Origin: Halogeometricum pallidum JCM 14848
GTDB taxonomy: Archaea; Halobacteriota; Halobacteria; Halobacteriales; Haloferacaceae
Assembly: GCF_000337095.1 (NCBI RefSeq)
Contig: NZ_AOIV01000045.1
Coordinates: 126,795-190,794, forward strand
Direction: 5' to 3'
Length of the DNA stretch: 64,000 nucleotides
A program made the translations under genes and the position numbers. This document shows, piece after piece, positions 16,816 to 24,883 of this stretch (position 1 is the first letter of the stretch; the number at the start of each line of letters is the position of its first letter). The notes under the pieces are model-generated. The model searched no databases and had not been told where the DNA came from. It saw only the letters and a program-made list of their open reading frames with translations.

Positions 16816-18189
16816 GTGAGATTAATCCGGACCCTCATCCACGAGAACGACCGCGAGAACGTCGTGGCCGTCCTCGAAGACGAGAACATCGACTACGTCA
16901 TCTACGAGGAATCTAGCGGCCGCGGAGACCTGCTCGTCGTCGAGTTTCCCGTGCCCGAGCAGGCGCTCGAAGTCGTCCTCGCGCGGTTCGACGAGGCGGG
17001 GCACGACGAACACGCCTACACCGTCGCCGCCGACGCCACGTCGGCGCTCTCGGAGAACATGGGTGAGGTCGAAGACCGGTTCGTCGTCGGCGAGGAGGAG
17101 GACAGCAGCATCGCCGTCGAGGAACTCCGCTCGCAGGTTCTCGGTCTCCTGCCGGACGCATTCACCTACTACCTCCTGACGTGTCTCAGCGCCATCGTCG
17201 CCACCGCGGGCCTGCTCCTCGACGCGCCGGCGCTGGTCGTCGGTTCGATGGTCATCGCGCCGCTGGTGGGGTCGGCGCTGACCGCGAGTCTCGGGACCGT
17301 CCTCGCAGAGCGGGACATGATAATCAAGGGGTTCAGAACGCAGTTGCTCGGATTGGGACTGGCGATACTCGGCTCTATCGCCTTCGGCTACGCCCTCAAG
17401 AGCGGTGTCCTGCTCCCGCCCTCGCTGCGCCCTTCGACGACGGCGCAGATCGCACAGCGCATCTCGCCGGGGCTGTTGTCGCTCGTCATCGGGGTCTGCG
17501 CCGGCGCCGCGGGGGCCGTCAGCATCGCCACCGGTATCTCGGCCGCGCTGGTCGGCGTGATGATCGCCGCCGCCCTCATCCCCGCCGCCGCGGCGGTGTC
17601 CGTCGGGGTGGTCTGGGCGGAGCCCACCATCGCGCTCGGAGCGCTCGTACTCCTCGCCGTCAACGCCGCGTCGATACACGTCTCCGGCGTCGCCGTCTTC
17701 TGGTTCCTCGGCTACCGGCCGACCGGGTGGAACCCGGGCAGTCCGCTGTCGAGCATCTCGATACGACAATACGCGCCCTCGTTCGTCGTCGCAGTCGCCC
17801 TCCTCGTGGTGTTCGTCACCGCGGGGGGCGCCGTGTGGACGCACGTCGCGTTCAACTACTCGGCGAACGTCGCCGTCGAGGAAACGCTCTCGCAGGATCA
17901 GTACGACAGGCTCGAACTCGTGGGGGTGCAGGTCGGATTCAACCCGGGCCCCCGGTTCGCGGAATCGCAGCAGGTGACGGTCACCGTCCGCCGTCCGACC
18001 GACGAGAGCTATCCGAGGCTGAGCGAGCGAATCAGGAAGCAGATGGTGGCTGAGAGCGACCGCGAGCCGACTGTGGTCGTCGAGTTCGTGGCGAGTCAGC
18101 GCACCCCCTTAGAGCCCGGAACCAAGAACCGCTCGAACGTCGAGGGCGGGGCGGTGCGTCCGGGCGGACGCGGCGCGCCGGCGCTCTGA
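16816..18189 (+). CDS. DUF389 / TIGR00341-family integral membrane protein
   Basis: The GTG at 16816 is preferred over GTG 16792. It makes the protein begin (M)RLIRTLIHENDREN, the usual family start, and it lies about 30 bases after a TTAT-containing box (16784-16790), as in a leaderless transcript. Residues about 1-75 form a small ferredoxin-like domain (VLEDENIDYVIYEESS). Six or so membrane helices follow (from LGLLPDAFTYYLLTCLSAIVA to about residue 345), with the DUF389 signature LVVGSMVIAPLVG. The C-terminal 110 residues are soluble. The family's function is not established; transport or sensing has been proposed. Confidence 0.87.
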   Translation: MRLIRTLIHENDRENVVAVLEDENIDYVIYEESSGRGDLLVVEFPVPEQALEVVLARFDEAGHDEHAYTVAADATSALSENMGEVEDRFVVGEEEDSSIAVEELRSQVLGLLPDAFTYYLLTCLSAIVATAGLLLDAPALVVGSMVIAPLVGSALTASLGTVLAERDMIIKGFRTQLLGLGLAILGSIAFGYALKSGVLLPPSLRPSTTAQIAQRISPGLLSLVIGVCAGAAGAVSIATGISAALVGVMIAAALIPAAAAVSVGVVWAEPTIALGALVLLAVNAASIHVSGVAVFWFLGYRPTGWNPGSPLSSISIRQYAPSFVVAVALLVVFVTAGGAVWTHVAFNYSANVAVEETLSQDQYDRLELVGVQVGFNPGPRFAESQQVTVTVRRPTDESYPRLSERIRKQMVAESDREPTVVVEFVASQRTPLEPGTKNRSNVEGGAVRPGGRGAPAL

Positions 18190-18241
18190 CCGCGACCGCG
18201 GGTCGAAACCGTCAACTCCGCCCCGTCGAAACCGCACGACG

Positions 18242-18667
18242 ATGAACTATCTGCCGTGGGCCCTCCTCGCGTTGGGCGCGTACGCGTTCGTCGCGCCGTT
18301 GATGAGCGTCGCGACGACGGGGACGCCGAAGATTCCGAGCAACGTCGCCGCCCTGATAGCCAACACCGTCCTCGTCGTCGTGACGGCGGGCGTCGTCGTC
18401 TACAACGACGCGGACGCCCTCTCGTACGTGACGCACCCGAAGACGAAGTTCGTCCTCGCGGCCGGCCTCTGTCTCACCGTCGGCATCCTCTCGTACTACC
18501 GCGCGCTGTCGATGGGGCCGGTGAGCGTCGTCGCGCCCATCTTCGGAATGTTCCTCGCGCTCAGTTCGCTGGTCGGCATCGTCTTCCTGAACGAGTCGTT
18601 CACCGCGCGAAAGGGGCTGGGCATCGCGCTGGCCGTCGTCGCCGTCTACCTCGTCTCCGTCGAGTAA
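18242..18667 (+). CDS. EamA-like single-domain membrane transporter
   Basis: The 141-residue protein is almost wholly hydrophobic, with about five membrane helices. The last part, SYYRALSMGPVSVVAPIFGMFLALSSLVG and FLNESFTARKGLGIALAVVAVYLV, is the EamA/DMT half-repeat signature. Full DMT exporters carry two such halves; a protein of this length would act as a dimer, as for small multidrug-resistance-like members. The substrate is unknown. It starts 52 bases after the DUF389 gene on the same strand and is followed after 35 bases by the thioredoxin-like gene. Confidence 0.85.
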   Translation: MNYLPWALLALGAYAFVAPLMSVATTGTPKIPSNVAALIANTVLVVVTAGVVVYNDADALSYVTHPKTKFVLAAGLCLTVGILSYYRALSMGPVSVVAPIFGMFLALSSLVGIVFLNESFTARKGLGIALAVVAVYLVSVE

Positions 18668-18702
18668 CGTCTTTCCGCCTCGCTGCCGTACTCTCGGCCG
18701 AT

Positions 18703-19266
18703 ATGGTACTGAAGGAATCCGACTCGAAACTGTCGCGCGGCGACGCCGCGCCCGAGTTCTCGCTGCCGGGCGCGGACGGGGGGACGTACTCCCCGGCGTC
18801 GTTCGCCGACCGCGAAGCGCTGCTCGTCGTGTTCACCTGCAACCACTGCCCGTACGCGAAGGCGAAGTTCGACGAACTGAACTACCTCGCGCGCTCGTAC
18901 GACGAACTCGCCGTCGTGGGCATCAACGCCAACGACGCCGAGGAGTACCCCGAGGACTCCCTCGAACGGATGGAGGAACTCGTCGAGGACGGGACCATCG
19001 AGTACACGGCGTACCTCCGCGACGATTCCCAGGAGACGGCCCGCGAGTACGGCGCTGTGTGCACGCCCGACCCGTTCCTCTTCGGACGGGAAGAGGGGGA
19101 GTTCCGACTGGCGTTCCACTCGCGCATCGACGACGCGATGAGTCCGGACGACGAGGTGACCGACTACGAGATGCGGACGGCCGTCGAGGCGGTCATCGCG
19201 GGCGAGGAGATTCCGCTGGACGAGACCCCTTCGCAGGGCTGTTCGATCAAGTGGAAAGACGAGTGA
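18703..19266 (+). CDS. Thioredoxin-fold protein of the AhpC/TSA type (CxxC)
   Basis: The ATG at 18703 (MVLKESDSKLSRGDAAPEFS) is chosen; the long upstream extension runs through the transporter gene in another frame. The 187-residue protein has the peroxiredoxin-like start PEFSLPGADGG and a redox motif CNHCPYAK (Cys46 and Cys49). A C-terminal GCSIKWK is typical of a thioredoxin-like subfamily common in halophiles and marine bacteria. It lacks a signal peptide, so it should be cytoplasmic. It probably reduces disulfides or peroxides; the partner is unknown. Confidence 0.85.
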   Translation: MVLKESDSKLSRGDAAPEFSLPGADGGTYSPASFADREALLVVFTCNHCPYAKAKFDELNYLARSYDELAVVGINANDAEEYPEDSLERMEELVEDGTIEYTAYLRDDSQETAREYGAVCTPDPFLFGREEGEFRLAFHSRIDDAMSPDDEVTDYEMRTAVEAVIAGEEIPLDETPSQGCSIKWKDE

Positions 19267-19284
19267 GCTAACGGGCGAGCGAAG

Positions 19285-19731
19285 CTATTCGCCTTCGTGC
19301 ATCTCCGCGGCCTGTAACAGCGCCTCCCGCGCGTTCTCGACGGCGGCCTCCTTCTTCGCGGGGTACGCCTCCACCTTCGCGCGGAAGGTGATACCGTCGC
19401 CGAGGCGGGCGTCGCCGCCGAACGCCGCCTGCTTGTCCAACCGGAGGAACAGTTCGCAGTTGTCGGTCACGCGCTGGTCGAGTTCCTCGAGGAGTCGGTC
19501 GAACGTCGACAGTTCCGACAGCGCCGAGAGGACGTGCCGAACCTCGTCGGCGCGTTCGACGCGGGCCGAGAGGACGACGATTCGGTCGCCGTGGTGGCCG
19601 GCGTTCTCGGCGCGTTCGACCTCGAACTCGGGCGGCAGAAAGTTTCGAAGCGCCGCCTCGACGCGCTTCTCGTCTTCGGTCTCGTAGCAGAAGGTCCGCA
19701 GGTCGATGTAGTGGAAGGGGACGCGAGCCAT
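19285..19731 (-). CDS. RNA-binding protein of the COG1325 (exosome-associated) type
   Basis: The 148-residue protein begins MARVPFHYIDLRTFCYETED, followed by ALRNFLPPEFEVERAENAGHHGD, a pattern I associate with the archaeal family described as exosome-related RNA-binding protein with a dsRBD-like fold. Its later part (NCELFLRLDKQAAFGGDARLGDG, then FRAKVEAYPAKKE) also fits. No catalytic motif is present. It is probably a cytoplasmic RNA-processing factor. It lies 18 bases from the stop of the convergent thioredoxin-like gene and 40 bases downstream of the small SH3-like gene on the same strand. Confidence 0.75.
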   Translation of the reverse strand: MARVPFHYIDLRTFCYETEDEKRVEAALRNFLPPEFEVERAENAGHHGDRIVVLSARVERADEVRHVLSALSELSTFDRLLEELDQRVTDNCELFLRLDKQAAFGGDARLGDGITFRAKVEAYPAKKEAAVENAREALLQAAEMHEGE

Positions 19732-19771
19732 CTTCTGTTCCGTCTTCGCGCCCCGGCGGAAAAAGTCCGTC

Positions 19772-19978
19772 TTATTCCTCGTCGAGTTCGGCTTCGTCGT
19801 CGTCGGCCTCGTCGAGTTGGTCGGGCGAGATGCCGACCTCCTGACCCTCGTCGAAGCTGACGACGTACGTTTCGTCGCCGAACATCGTCTCTACGACCTG
19901 CGTGATCTTACCGACTTGCCCGTCGAACTCGCTGTGCTTGTCGTGCAGGACGACGGCGTCGCCTTCGTCGAATTCCAT
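19772..19978 (-). CDS. Small acidic SH3/KOW-like protein, unknown function
   Basis: The ATG at 19978 gives 68 residues starting MEFDEGDAVVLHDKHSEFDG. Upstream in-frame sequence out to 21070 only shadows other genes. The first 48 residues read as a small beta-barrel: GDAVVLHDKHSEFDGQVGKI, then VVSFDEGQEVGISPDQL, similar in layout to KOW or hypothetical SH3-like domains. The tail is strongly acidic. It could bind RNA or protein; nothing more specific can be said. It is upstream of the RNA-binding gene on the same strand, possibly co-transcribed. Confidence 0.65.
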   Translation of the reverse strand: MEFDEGDAVVLHDKHSEFDGQVGKITQVVETMFGDETYVVSFDEGQEVGISPDQLDEADDDEAELDEE

Positions 19979-20128
19979 ATCACGGATGGCGTCCGCGGAG
20001 GTGAAAAGTAGACTGGTTCGCCGCGACGACGGCGTTCGCGGTGCCGAAGGCATCTTTAGCCGCGCCCGCGAACGGCAGCGCATGACCCGTATCGACGCGC
20101 GACCGACGCGACCGCCCGGCCGCGAACG

Positions 20129-20692
20129 ATGGTCGTAAGCGACCTCTGGTTCCTGGCCGAGGAGGCGAGTCAGCGCGCCGAACAAGCCCACCAGCGACTC
20201 CGCGAACGGTACTCGGGCTACCTCGACGACCGCTGCACGCGCCGCGTCTCCCGGAGACGGTTTCGGACGCTCGCGCGCCGCGTGAAGCGCACGGGCGCAC
20301 CCTACGGCGCGCAGACCATCGTCCGCCGCGACGACGGTGAGGTGCTCCTCGTCCGCCACGAGGGCGTGGACCTGTGGGTCCTCCCCGGCGGCGAGGTGCG
20401 CGAGGGCGAGACGTACCGCGAGGCGGCGGTCCGCGAACTGCACGAGGAGGCGGGCATCACGGCCGACTACGGCGGCCTCGCCGTCGCGAGACGCGTCGAC
20501 ATCCGCTGTTCGGAGTGTGAGACGTGGGGCGTCCTCCCGGTGTTCGCCGCCGCCGCGGAGAAGACGACCCTCCGTGTGCGCGACCCCGACGGCGAGATAT
20601 CCGCCGCGCGGTGGTTCCCCTTCGAGGACCTGCCCGCCGACACCCGGGACCGGGCGGACCTCCTCGCGTGGCGCGACCGGGCGGCGCCCTAG
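20129..20692 (+). CDS. NUDIX hydrolase
   Basis: The 187-residue protein has an N-terminal helical region (residues 1-55, rich in Arg and Glu) and a Nudix domain from about residue 58. The Nudix box matches GX5EX7REUXEEXGU between residues 88 and 110 (GGEVREGETYREAAVREL, then HEEAGI). The domain hydrolyses a nucleoside diphosphate linked to another group, with Mg or Mn bound by the box glutamates. An insert with a Cys pair (IRCSEC) follows the box. The substrate cannot be deduced. The helical N-terminal extension recurs in haloarchaeal Nudix proteins. Confidence 0.9.
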   Translation: MVVSDLWFLAEEASQRAEQAHQRLRERYSGYLDDRCTRRVSRRRFRTLARRVKRTGAPYGAQTIVRRDDGEVLLVRHEGVDLWVLPGGEVREGETYREAAVRELHEEAGITADYGGLAVARRVDIRCSECETWGVLPVFAAAAEKTTLRVRDPDGEISAARWFPFEDLPADTRDRADLLAWRDRAAP

Positions 20693-20755
20693 AAGGAGAG
20701 GCGCCCTCCCGGCCATCCTTTTCCTTTTGTTCCTCGGAGCCGTCCTCCCGTCACG

Positions 20756-20947
20756 ATGCCCCTCGTGAGCGTTCCCTGTCCCGCCTGCGGCGCGTCGACG
20801 TATCTCTCGATTCCCGACGGCAACCGCTTCGTCACGACCGAACCGGGCGAGGGCGAGGGCGACCGGACCGACCTGACCGAGGAGACGTTGACGTGCGAGG
20901 ACTGCGGGTCGACGTTCCCGGCGCTCCACGGCCCCGCGAACGGCTGA
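20756..20947 (+). CDS. Small zinc-ribbon protein
   Basis: This 63-residue protein has two Cys pairs, VPCPACGAS near the N-terminus and LTCEDCGSTF near residue 45, which form one zinc ribbon. The loop between them is acidic and glycine-rich. No other domain is present. The function is unknown; such proteins may bind nucleic acid or act as protein-complex parts. It follows the NUDIX gene by 63 bases on the same strand. Confidence 0.68.
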   Translation: MPLVSVPCPACGASTYLSIPDGNRFVTTEPGEGEGDRTDLTEETLTCEDCGSTFPALHGPANG

Positions 20948-21072
20948 TTCGCCGAATCGCGGCCGGGGCGGAGTGGAACCGCCGCCGACCGCCGTCGCTA
21001 CGCCGTGGTTCGCCTCTGTGACGGCTTCCGGTTCACGGTGAGCATAAATAGCCAGACTCCTTCCACGCACCT

Positions 21073-21750
21073 ATGCGAACGACCCGACGAGCGTACCTCG
21101 CCGCGGCCGGCGGCGCCGTCACCGCCACCGCCGGATGTCTCGGCGGCGGGAGCGGAACCGCCGGGATGGCCGACCTCTCCTGCGACGTGGGCCAACTCGA
21201 CCAGGTGAACTCCCTCCCCCGTCCGTCGCTCGGCCCCGACGACGCCGCGGTCACCGTCAGCGCCTACGAGGACTACGCCTGTCCCCACTGCGCCACCTAC
21301 AGTCTGAACGTCTTCCCGAAGGTGAAGGAGAACTACATCGACACCGGGAAGATTCGCTACCGCTTCTTCGACTTTCCCCTCCCGGTGAACGAGCAGTGGT
21401 CGTGGGGCGGCGCCGTCGCCGCCCGCGCCGTGCAGGACCGCGCGGACGCGGAGACGTTCTTCGAGTACGGCAAGACCCTCTTCGAACGGCAGGGCGACCT
21501 GACGAGCGAGGGGTACTCCGTCGTCCACGACGCCGCCGAGGAGTTCGACGTGAACGGCTGCGAAGTCGCCGCGTCCGTCGACCAGGAGACCTACAAGTCG
21601 GTCGTCGAGAGCGACCGACAGCGCGCCGTCGACGCGGGGTTCCAGTCGACGCCGACCATCGTCGTCAACGGCGAGACGACCGCCGACCCCAGTTGGAGCA
21701 CGGTGAAACAGGCCATCGACGGACATCTCAAGTCCGCCTCGAAGTCGTAA
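21073..21750 (+). CDS. DsbA-like thioredoxin-fold protein, Tat lipoprotein
   Basis: The 225-residue protein starts with a twin-arginine signal and lipobox (TTRRAYLAAAGG, then TAGC with Cys22), so it should be anchored on the outer face of the membrane. Its redox centre is CPHC at 70-73 in YEDYACPHCATYSLNVF, the DsbA/thioredoxin_4 pattern. The region around STPTIVVNG supplies the cis-proline loop. It should oxidise or isomerise disulfides in exported proteins. The next two genes encode a TlpA-like protein and CcdA, with gaps of only 3 and 1 bases. The three form an extracytoplasmic thiol-redox operon. Confidence 0.9.
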   Translation: MRTTRRAYLAAAGGAVTATAGCLGGGSGTAGMADLSCDVGQLDQVNSLPRPSLGPDDAAVTVSAYEDYACPHCATYSLNVFPKVKENYIDTGKIRYRFFDFPLPVNEQWSWGGAVAARAVQDRADAETFFEYGKTLFERQGDLTSEGYSVVHDAAEEFDVNGCEVAASVDQETYKSVVESDRQRAVDAGFQSTPTIVVNGETTADPSWSTVKQAIDGHLKSASKS

Positions 21751-21753
21751 GCC

Positions 21754-22269
21754 GTGAAGCGACGCGAACTCCTCGCGGGTCTCGGCGGTCTCGGCGTCGT
21801 CGTCGGCGCGGGGTACGTCGCCCTGAACGGGGTCGGACCCCGCGGCGGACTCCCGCTCACCGTCCGGACGCTCGACGCGCCGGGGTCGACGGCCGGAGAG
21901 CGGGCGCTCCCGGTCCCGAACTCGCCGACGGTGCTCGACCTGTTCGCCACGTGGTGTGCGCCGTGCTCCGAGCAGATGGAGTCGCTGACGGCGCTGCACG
22001 AGGAGTTCGGCGACCGCGTCGCGTTCGCCTCGGTGACGAACGAACGGTTCGGCGGCGGCCTCTCGGCCGCCGACGTGCGCGCGTGGTGGGCGGACCACGA
22101 CGGCGCGTGGACCGTCGGACACGACCCCGAGAGCGACCTGATGCGCGAGTTGCAGGCCGGCGGCCTCCCCTTCCTCGCCGTCGCCGACGCCGACGGGACC
22201 GTGACGTGGACGCACCGCGGACTCGCCGAGGAGTCGGTCCTGCGCGAGGAGATTCGGGCGGTCCTGTGA
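21754..22269 (+). CDS. TlpA/ResA-like membrane thioredoxin
   Basis: Translation starts at GTG 21754, three bases after the DsbA-like stop. The 171-residue protein has an N-terminal anchor (LLAGLGGLGVVVGAGYVAL) and a thioredoxin domain with WCAPC at 67-71 and a cis-proline in GGLPFLAVADADG. TlpA/ResA proteins use electrons passed by CcdA to reduce cysteines outside the membrane, often those of apocytochromes or copper-centre proteins. The CcdA gene follows after one base, a common partnership. Confidence 0.9.
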   Translation: MKRRELLAGLGGLGVVVGAGYVALNGVGPRGGLPLTVRTLDAPGSTAGERALPVPNSPTVLDLFATWCAPCSEQMESLTALHEEFGDRVAFASVTNERFGGGLSAADVRAWWADHDGAWTVGHDPESDLMRELQAGGLPFLAVADADGTVTWTHRGLAEESVLREEIRAVL

Positions 22270-22270
22270 G

Positions 22271-22933
22271 ATGACCGCCGCCCCGTTCGTCGGCACCGTC
22301 GCCTTCGCCGTCTCCGCGGGCGTGGCCACCTTCCTCGCCCCCTGCGCGTACCCCCTCCTCCCGGGCTACGTCGGCTACTACGTCGGCCGCGAGGACGCGG
22401 ACCTGCGCGGCGCCGTCGTCCGCGGCACCGCCGCCTCCGTCGGCGCGCTCTCGGCGCTCGGCGCCGTCGCCGCCCTCCTGTTCACCGCCGGGGCAGCCGT
22501 CGTCTCCCGACTCGCCCTGCTGGAACCGCTTGCCGGCGCCGCACTGGTCGTCCTCGGGACTCTGTTCGCCCTCGACCGCGGGCCGACGCTCCACCTCCGA
22601 CTCCCGGCGCGACGCGCCTCCGTCAGCGGGTTCGCCGTCTTCGGTGCCGTCTACGCCCTCGCGGCCGCCGGATGCGTCGTCCCCGTCTTCGTCGGCGTCC
22701 TCGCGCAGTCGCTGACGCTTCCGGCCCCCCGAGCGGCCGTCGCCCTCCTCGCGTACGTCCTCGCCGCGGCGGTGCCGCTGGCCGCGGTGACGGTCCTCGG
22801 CGCCCTCGGCAGCGACGCCGTCGGCGGCCTCTCGGGGCGCGTCGGGTCGGTTCAACGCGTCGCCGGCGTGGTGATGGTGCTCGCGGGCCTCTGGCAGTTA
22901 GCCGTCTCGGCGCGCTTTCTCGGCCTCGTCTGA
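22271..22933 (+). CDS. ccdA: CcdA-type thiol:disulfide interchange membrane protein
   Basis: The 220-residue protein has six predicted membrane helices and the two cysteines typical of CcdA: one in LAPCAYPLLPGYVGYY in helix 1 and one in AAAGCVVPVFVGV in helix 4. CcdA carries electrons from cytoplasmic thioredoxin across the membrane to extracytoplasmic thioredoxins such as the TlpA-like protein encoded just upstream. In bacteria this supports cytochrome c maturation; in haloarchaea it may serve cytochromes and blue copper proteins. The 1-base gap to the preceding gene indicates one operon. Confidence 0.9.
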   Translation: MTAAPFVGTVAFAVSAGVATFLAPCAYPLLPGYVGYYVGREDADLRGAVVRGTAASVGALSALGAVAALLFTAGAAVVSRLALLEPLAGAALVVLGTLFALDRGPTLHLRLPARRASVSGFAVFGAVYALAAAGCVVPVFVGVLAQSLTLPAPRAAVALLAYVLAAAVPLAAVTVLGALGSDAVGGLSGRVGSVQRVAGVVMVLAGLWQLAVSARFLGLV

Positions 22934-23009
22934 ACCGGCGACCCGTTTTCGGACTCGGCGGGTCCGCGGGGCCACGGCCTGCGGCCCGCCGCCGACGCTC
23001 TCAGCCCCG

Positions 23010-23402
23010 TCAGTCTCCGCTTCCGGAGAGATGTCTCCGAACCTCGTCGACCGTCTGCGGTTGGTGTCGGGCGACGTCGGTCACCGTGACGGTGCCGACG
23101 AGTTCGATGCCGTCGCGGACGGGCAGTCGCTTCACGCCGTGCCGCTTCATCTCCTCCAGCGCGCTCGTGACGCTCGCTTTCTCCGTCGTCGTGGCGAGGT
23201 CGCGGCTCATCGCTCGGGTGACGGGGAGAGCGGAGAGCGATCCGTCGCCACGGTACGTCTCGCGGAGGGCGTCCGTGCGGGTGACGATGCCGACCGGTCC
23301 CGCGTCGACGACGACGACGCTGCCCACTCGCCGGTCCAGCATCTCGCCGACGGCGTCGCGGAGGGTCCCCCCGGCGTCGACGGTCACCACGGGCGAACTC
23401 AT
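23010..23402 (-). CDS. CBS-domain pair protein
   Basis: The ATG at 23402 (MSSPVVTVDAGGTLRDAVGE) opens a 130-residue protein; the upstream in-frame extension shadows the DyP-like gene. Two CBS motifs fill it: residues about 1-58 (VVVVDAGPVGIVTRTDALRE) and 65-122 (MKRHGVKRLPVRDGIELVGTVTVTDVAR). CBS pairs bind adenosine nucleotides and act as energy or redox sensors for other proteins. No partner domain is attached. It converges on the ccdA gene and lies downstream of the DyP-like gene. Confidence 0.9.
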   Translation of the reverse strand: MSSPVVTVDAGGTLRDAVGEMLDRRVGSVVVVDAGPVGIVTRTDALRETYRGDGSLSALPVTRAMSRDLATTTEKASVTSALEEMKRHGVKRLPVRDGIELVGTVTVTDVARHQPQTVDEVRRHLSGSGD

Positions 23403-23464
23403 TATCTTGCATACCGGAGCGGCCGTCGAGAGGGCGAGCAGACCCTTAGCTGTTCGGCGGGCGC

Positions 23465-24751
23465 TCAGTCGAGTCCCGGCGTCTCGCCGGTCGGCGTCGG
23501 TAGCGTCCGCAGGTCCCGGGGCGGGACGAGGAAGTTGCCGCGTCGCTGGACGAAGATATACTCTAAGATACCGTTGTTCACCCGCTGGCGGACGGTCGGC
23601 ACGTCGGTGAGGTCCGCGCCGTTCATCGCCTCCCGAACCTCCTCGAAGGCGGTGATTCCGCGCTGGAGGCTCGGGAAGTGCAGGTTCGCCTCCCCCTGGT
23701 CGGTGGACTCGAAGTGCCGGCGGAGCAGGCGGACGTTGCCCCCCTCGTCGCGGTTCGCGCGCGCGGCCTTCTGCGCGTGACCGACGCGGCCGAACTCCCT
23801 CGCGTCGTCGCGAATCGAGTCGAGCATCGCCTCGATGCCGCTGTCGTCGCCGAGGTTCTCGCCGACGCCCTCGACGAGATTCTGCTCGGCGTGCTCCGGG
23901 GAGAACATCTCCATCACGCGCTCCTCGAAGTCCTGTTCGTCGTACCAGTCGTCCAGACGCTGGCGGATGTTCGCCACCGTCTTCGTCGTCGCGCCGGCGA
24001 ACGGCCCCTCCGAGATGGTGACGTACTCCTCGGTAGCTTGGTTCCCGGCGAACCCCGCCTTGAACCCCATGAACAGCGGCGACGCCTCGGGGACCGGGCC
24101 GGAGTCGGGGATGCCCTTCAGGTCCCCCTGTCGCTCGGCGGGCATCCCCTCGCCGACGAACCCGGTGCGCCGGTCGGCGACCGTGAACGCGTCCGTCAGG
24201 GCTGCCGCCACCTCCTCGCCGTTGACCGTCTCTGTCTCGCCTTTCAGCGCCTCCTCGGCGCCGAGGAGCGCGTCCGGGCGGTCGGAGGCGAGGTGCAGGA
24301 GGGCGTCCTGCCGGTCGAACTCGGGCGTCTCGAACGACGAGAGCGCCCGCGGTTCGGGCAGGTCGACTCTCTCCGGGAGCGGTGCGTCGTACCGCGAGAA
24401 GTACCGCGGCGAGTAACCGATGGAGTGAACGAGACCCTCGTTGCTCCGCTCGTACGCCCGGTCCAGCGTCGAGAGTGCCGCCTCGACGGTTTCCCGGTCG
24501 CCGGCGTTCGGCCGGCCGTCGAGGGTCAAATAGAGAAGGAGTTGATGTCGCGGGAGGACGGTGTTGCCGGCGTCGTCCTCGGGGAGCAGGTCGTTCCACG
24601 CGTGCTGTCGGGTCGGAAGCGAGGAGGGGTGGTCCGTCCCCGTCGGAATCGGTTCCTCGGCGCGCGAGGTGCAGGCCGCGAGGGCCGTGGCGCCGCCGAC
24701 GGCGACGGCGGCCTTCATGAACTCCCGGCGCGACGCGCCACGCTCGAACAT
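23465..24751 (-). CDS. Tat-exported DyP-type peroxidase-like protein with altered active site
   Basis: The ATG at 24751 opens a 428-residue protein with a twin-arginine signal (SRREFMKAAVAVGGATALAAC), so it is exported and probably a lipoprotein. Residues about 215-420 follow the C-terminal half of dye-decolourising peroxidases: GFKAGFAGNQ in the place of GxxDG, a His in GRVGHAQKAARAN that could be the proximal haem ligand, RLLRRHFES containing the conserved arginine, and a terminal GNFLVPP. The aspartate of GxxDG is alanine (about residue 232), so normal peroxide cleavage is doubtful. The divergent gene 132 bases away encodes SCO, which suggests a role in copper or haem handling. This match rests on motif pattern, not a profile search. 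Confidence 0.7.
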   Translation of the reverse strand: MFERGASRREFMKAAVAVGGATALAACTSRAEEPIPTGTDHPSSLPTRQHAWNDLLPEDDAGNTVLPRHQLLLYLTLDGRPNAGDRETVEAALSTLDRAYERSNEGLVHSIGYSPRYFSRYDAPLPERVDLPEPRALSSFETPEFDRQDALLHLASDRPDALLGAEEALKGETETVNGEEVAAALTDAFTVADRRTGFVGEGMPAERQGDLKGIPDSGPVPEASPLFMGFKAGFAGNQATEEYVTISEGPFAGATTKTVANIRQRLDDWYDEQDFEERVMEMFSPEHAEQNLVEGVGENLGDDSGIEAMLDSIRDDAREFGRVGHAQKAARANRDEGGNVRLLRRHFESTDQGEANLHFPSLQRGITAFEEVREAMNGADLTDVPTVRQRVNNGILEYIFVQRRGNFLVPPRDLRTLPTPTGETPGLD

Positions 24752-24883
24752 AAAGTCGGCTAGGCGTCTCGCGGTGAAGTGGGTTCTGGTGCACCCGTCG
24801 GGAGCCCCCTCGTCGCGAACCATCCGTCGAACGCCGGTCGGCGAATCGCATCGTTCTTCACAGATGAACTCAACCCGAACGTC

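Noticed and set aside
24779-24883. N-terminal extension of the SCO protein from GTG 24779
   Set aside because: It would put 35 residues before the Tat signal and lipobox, which must be N-terminal.
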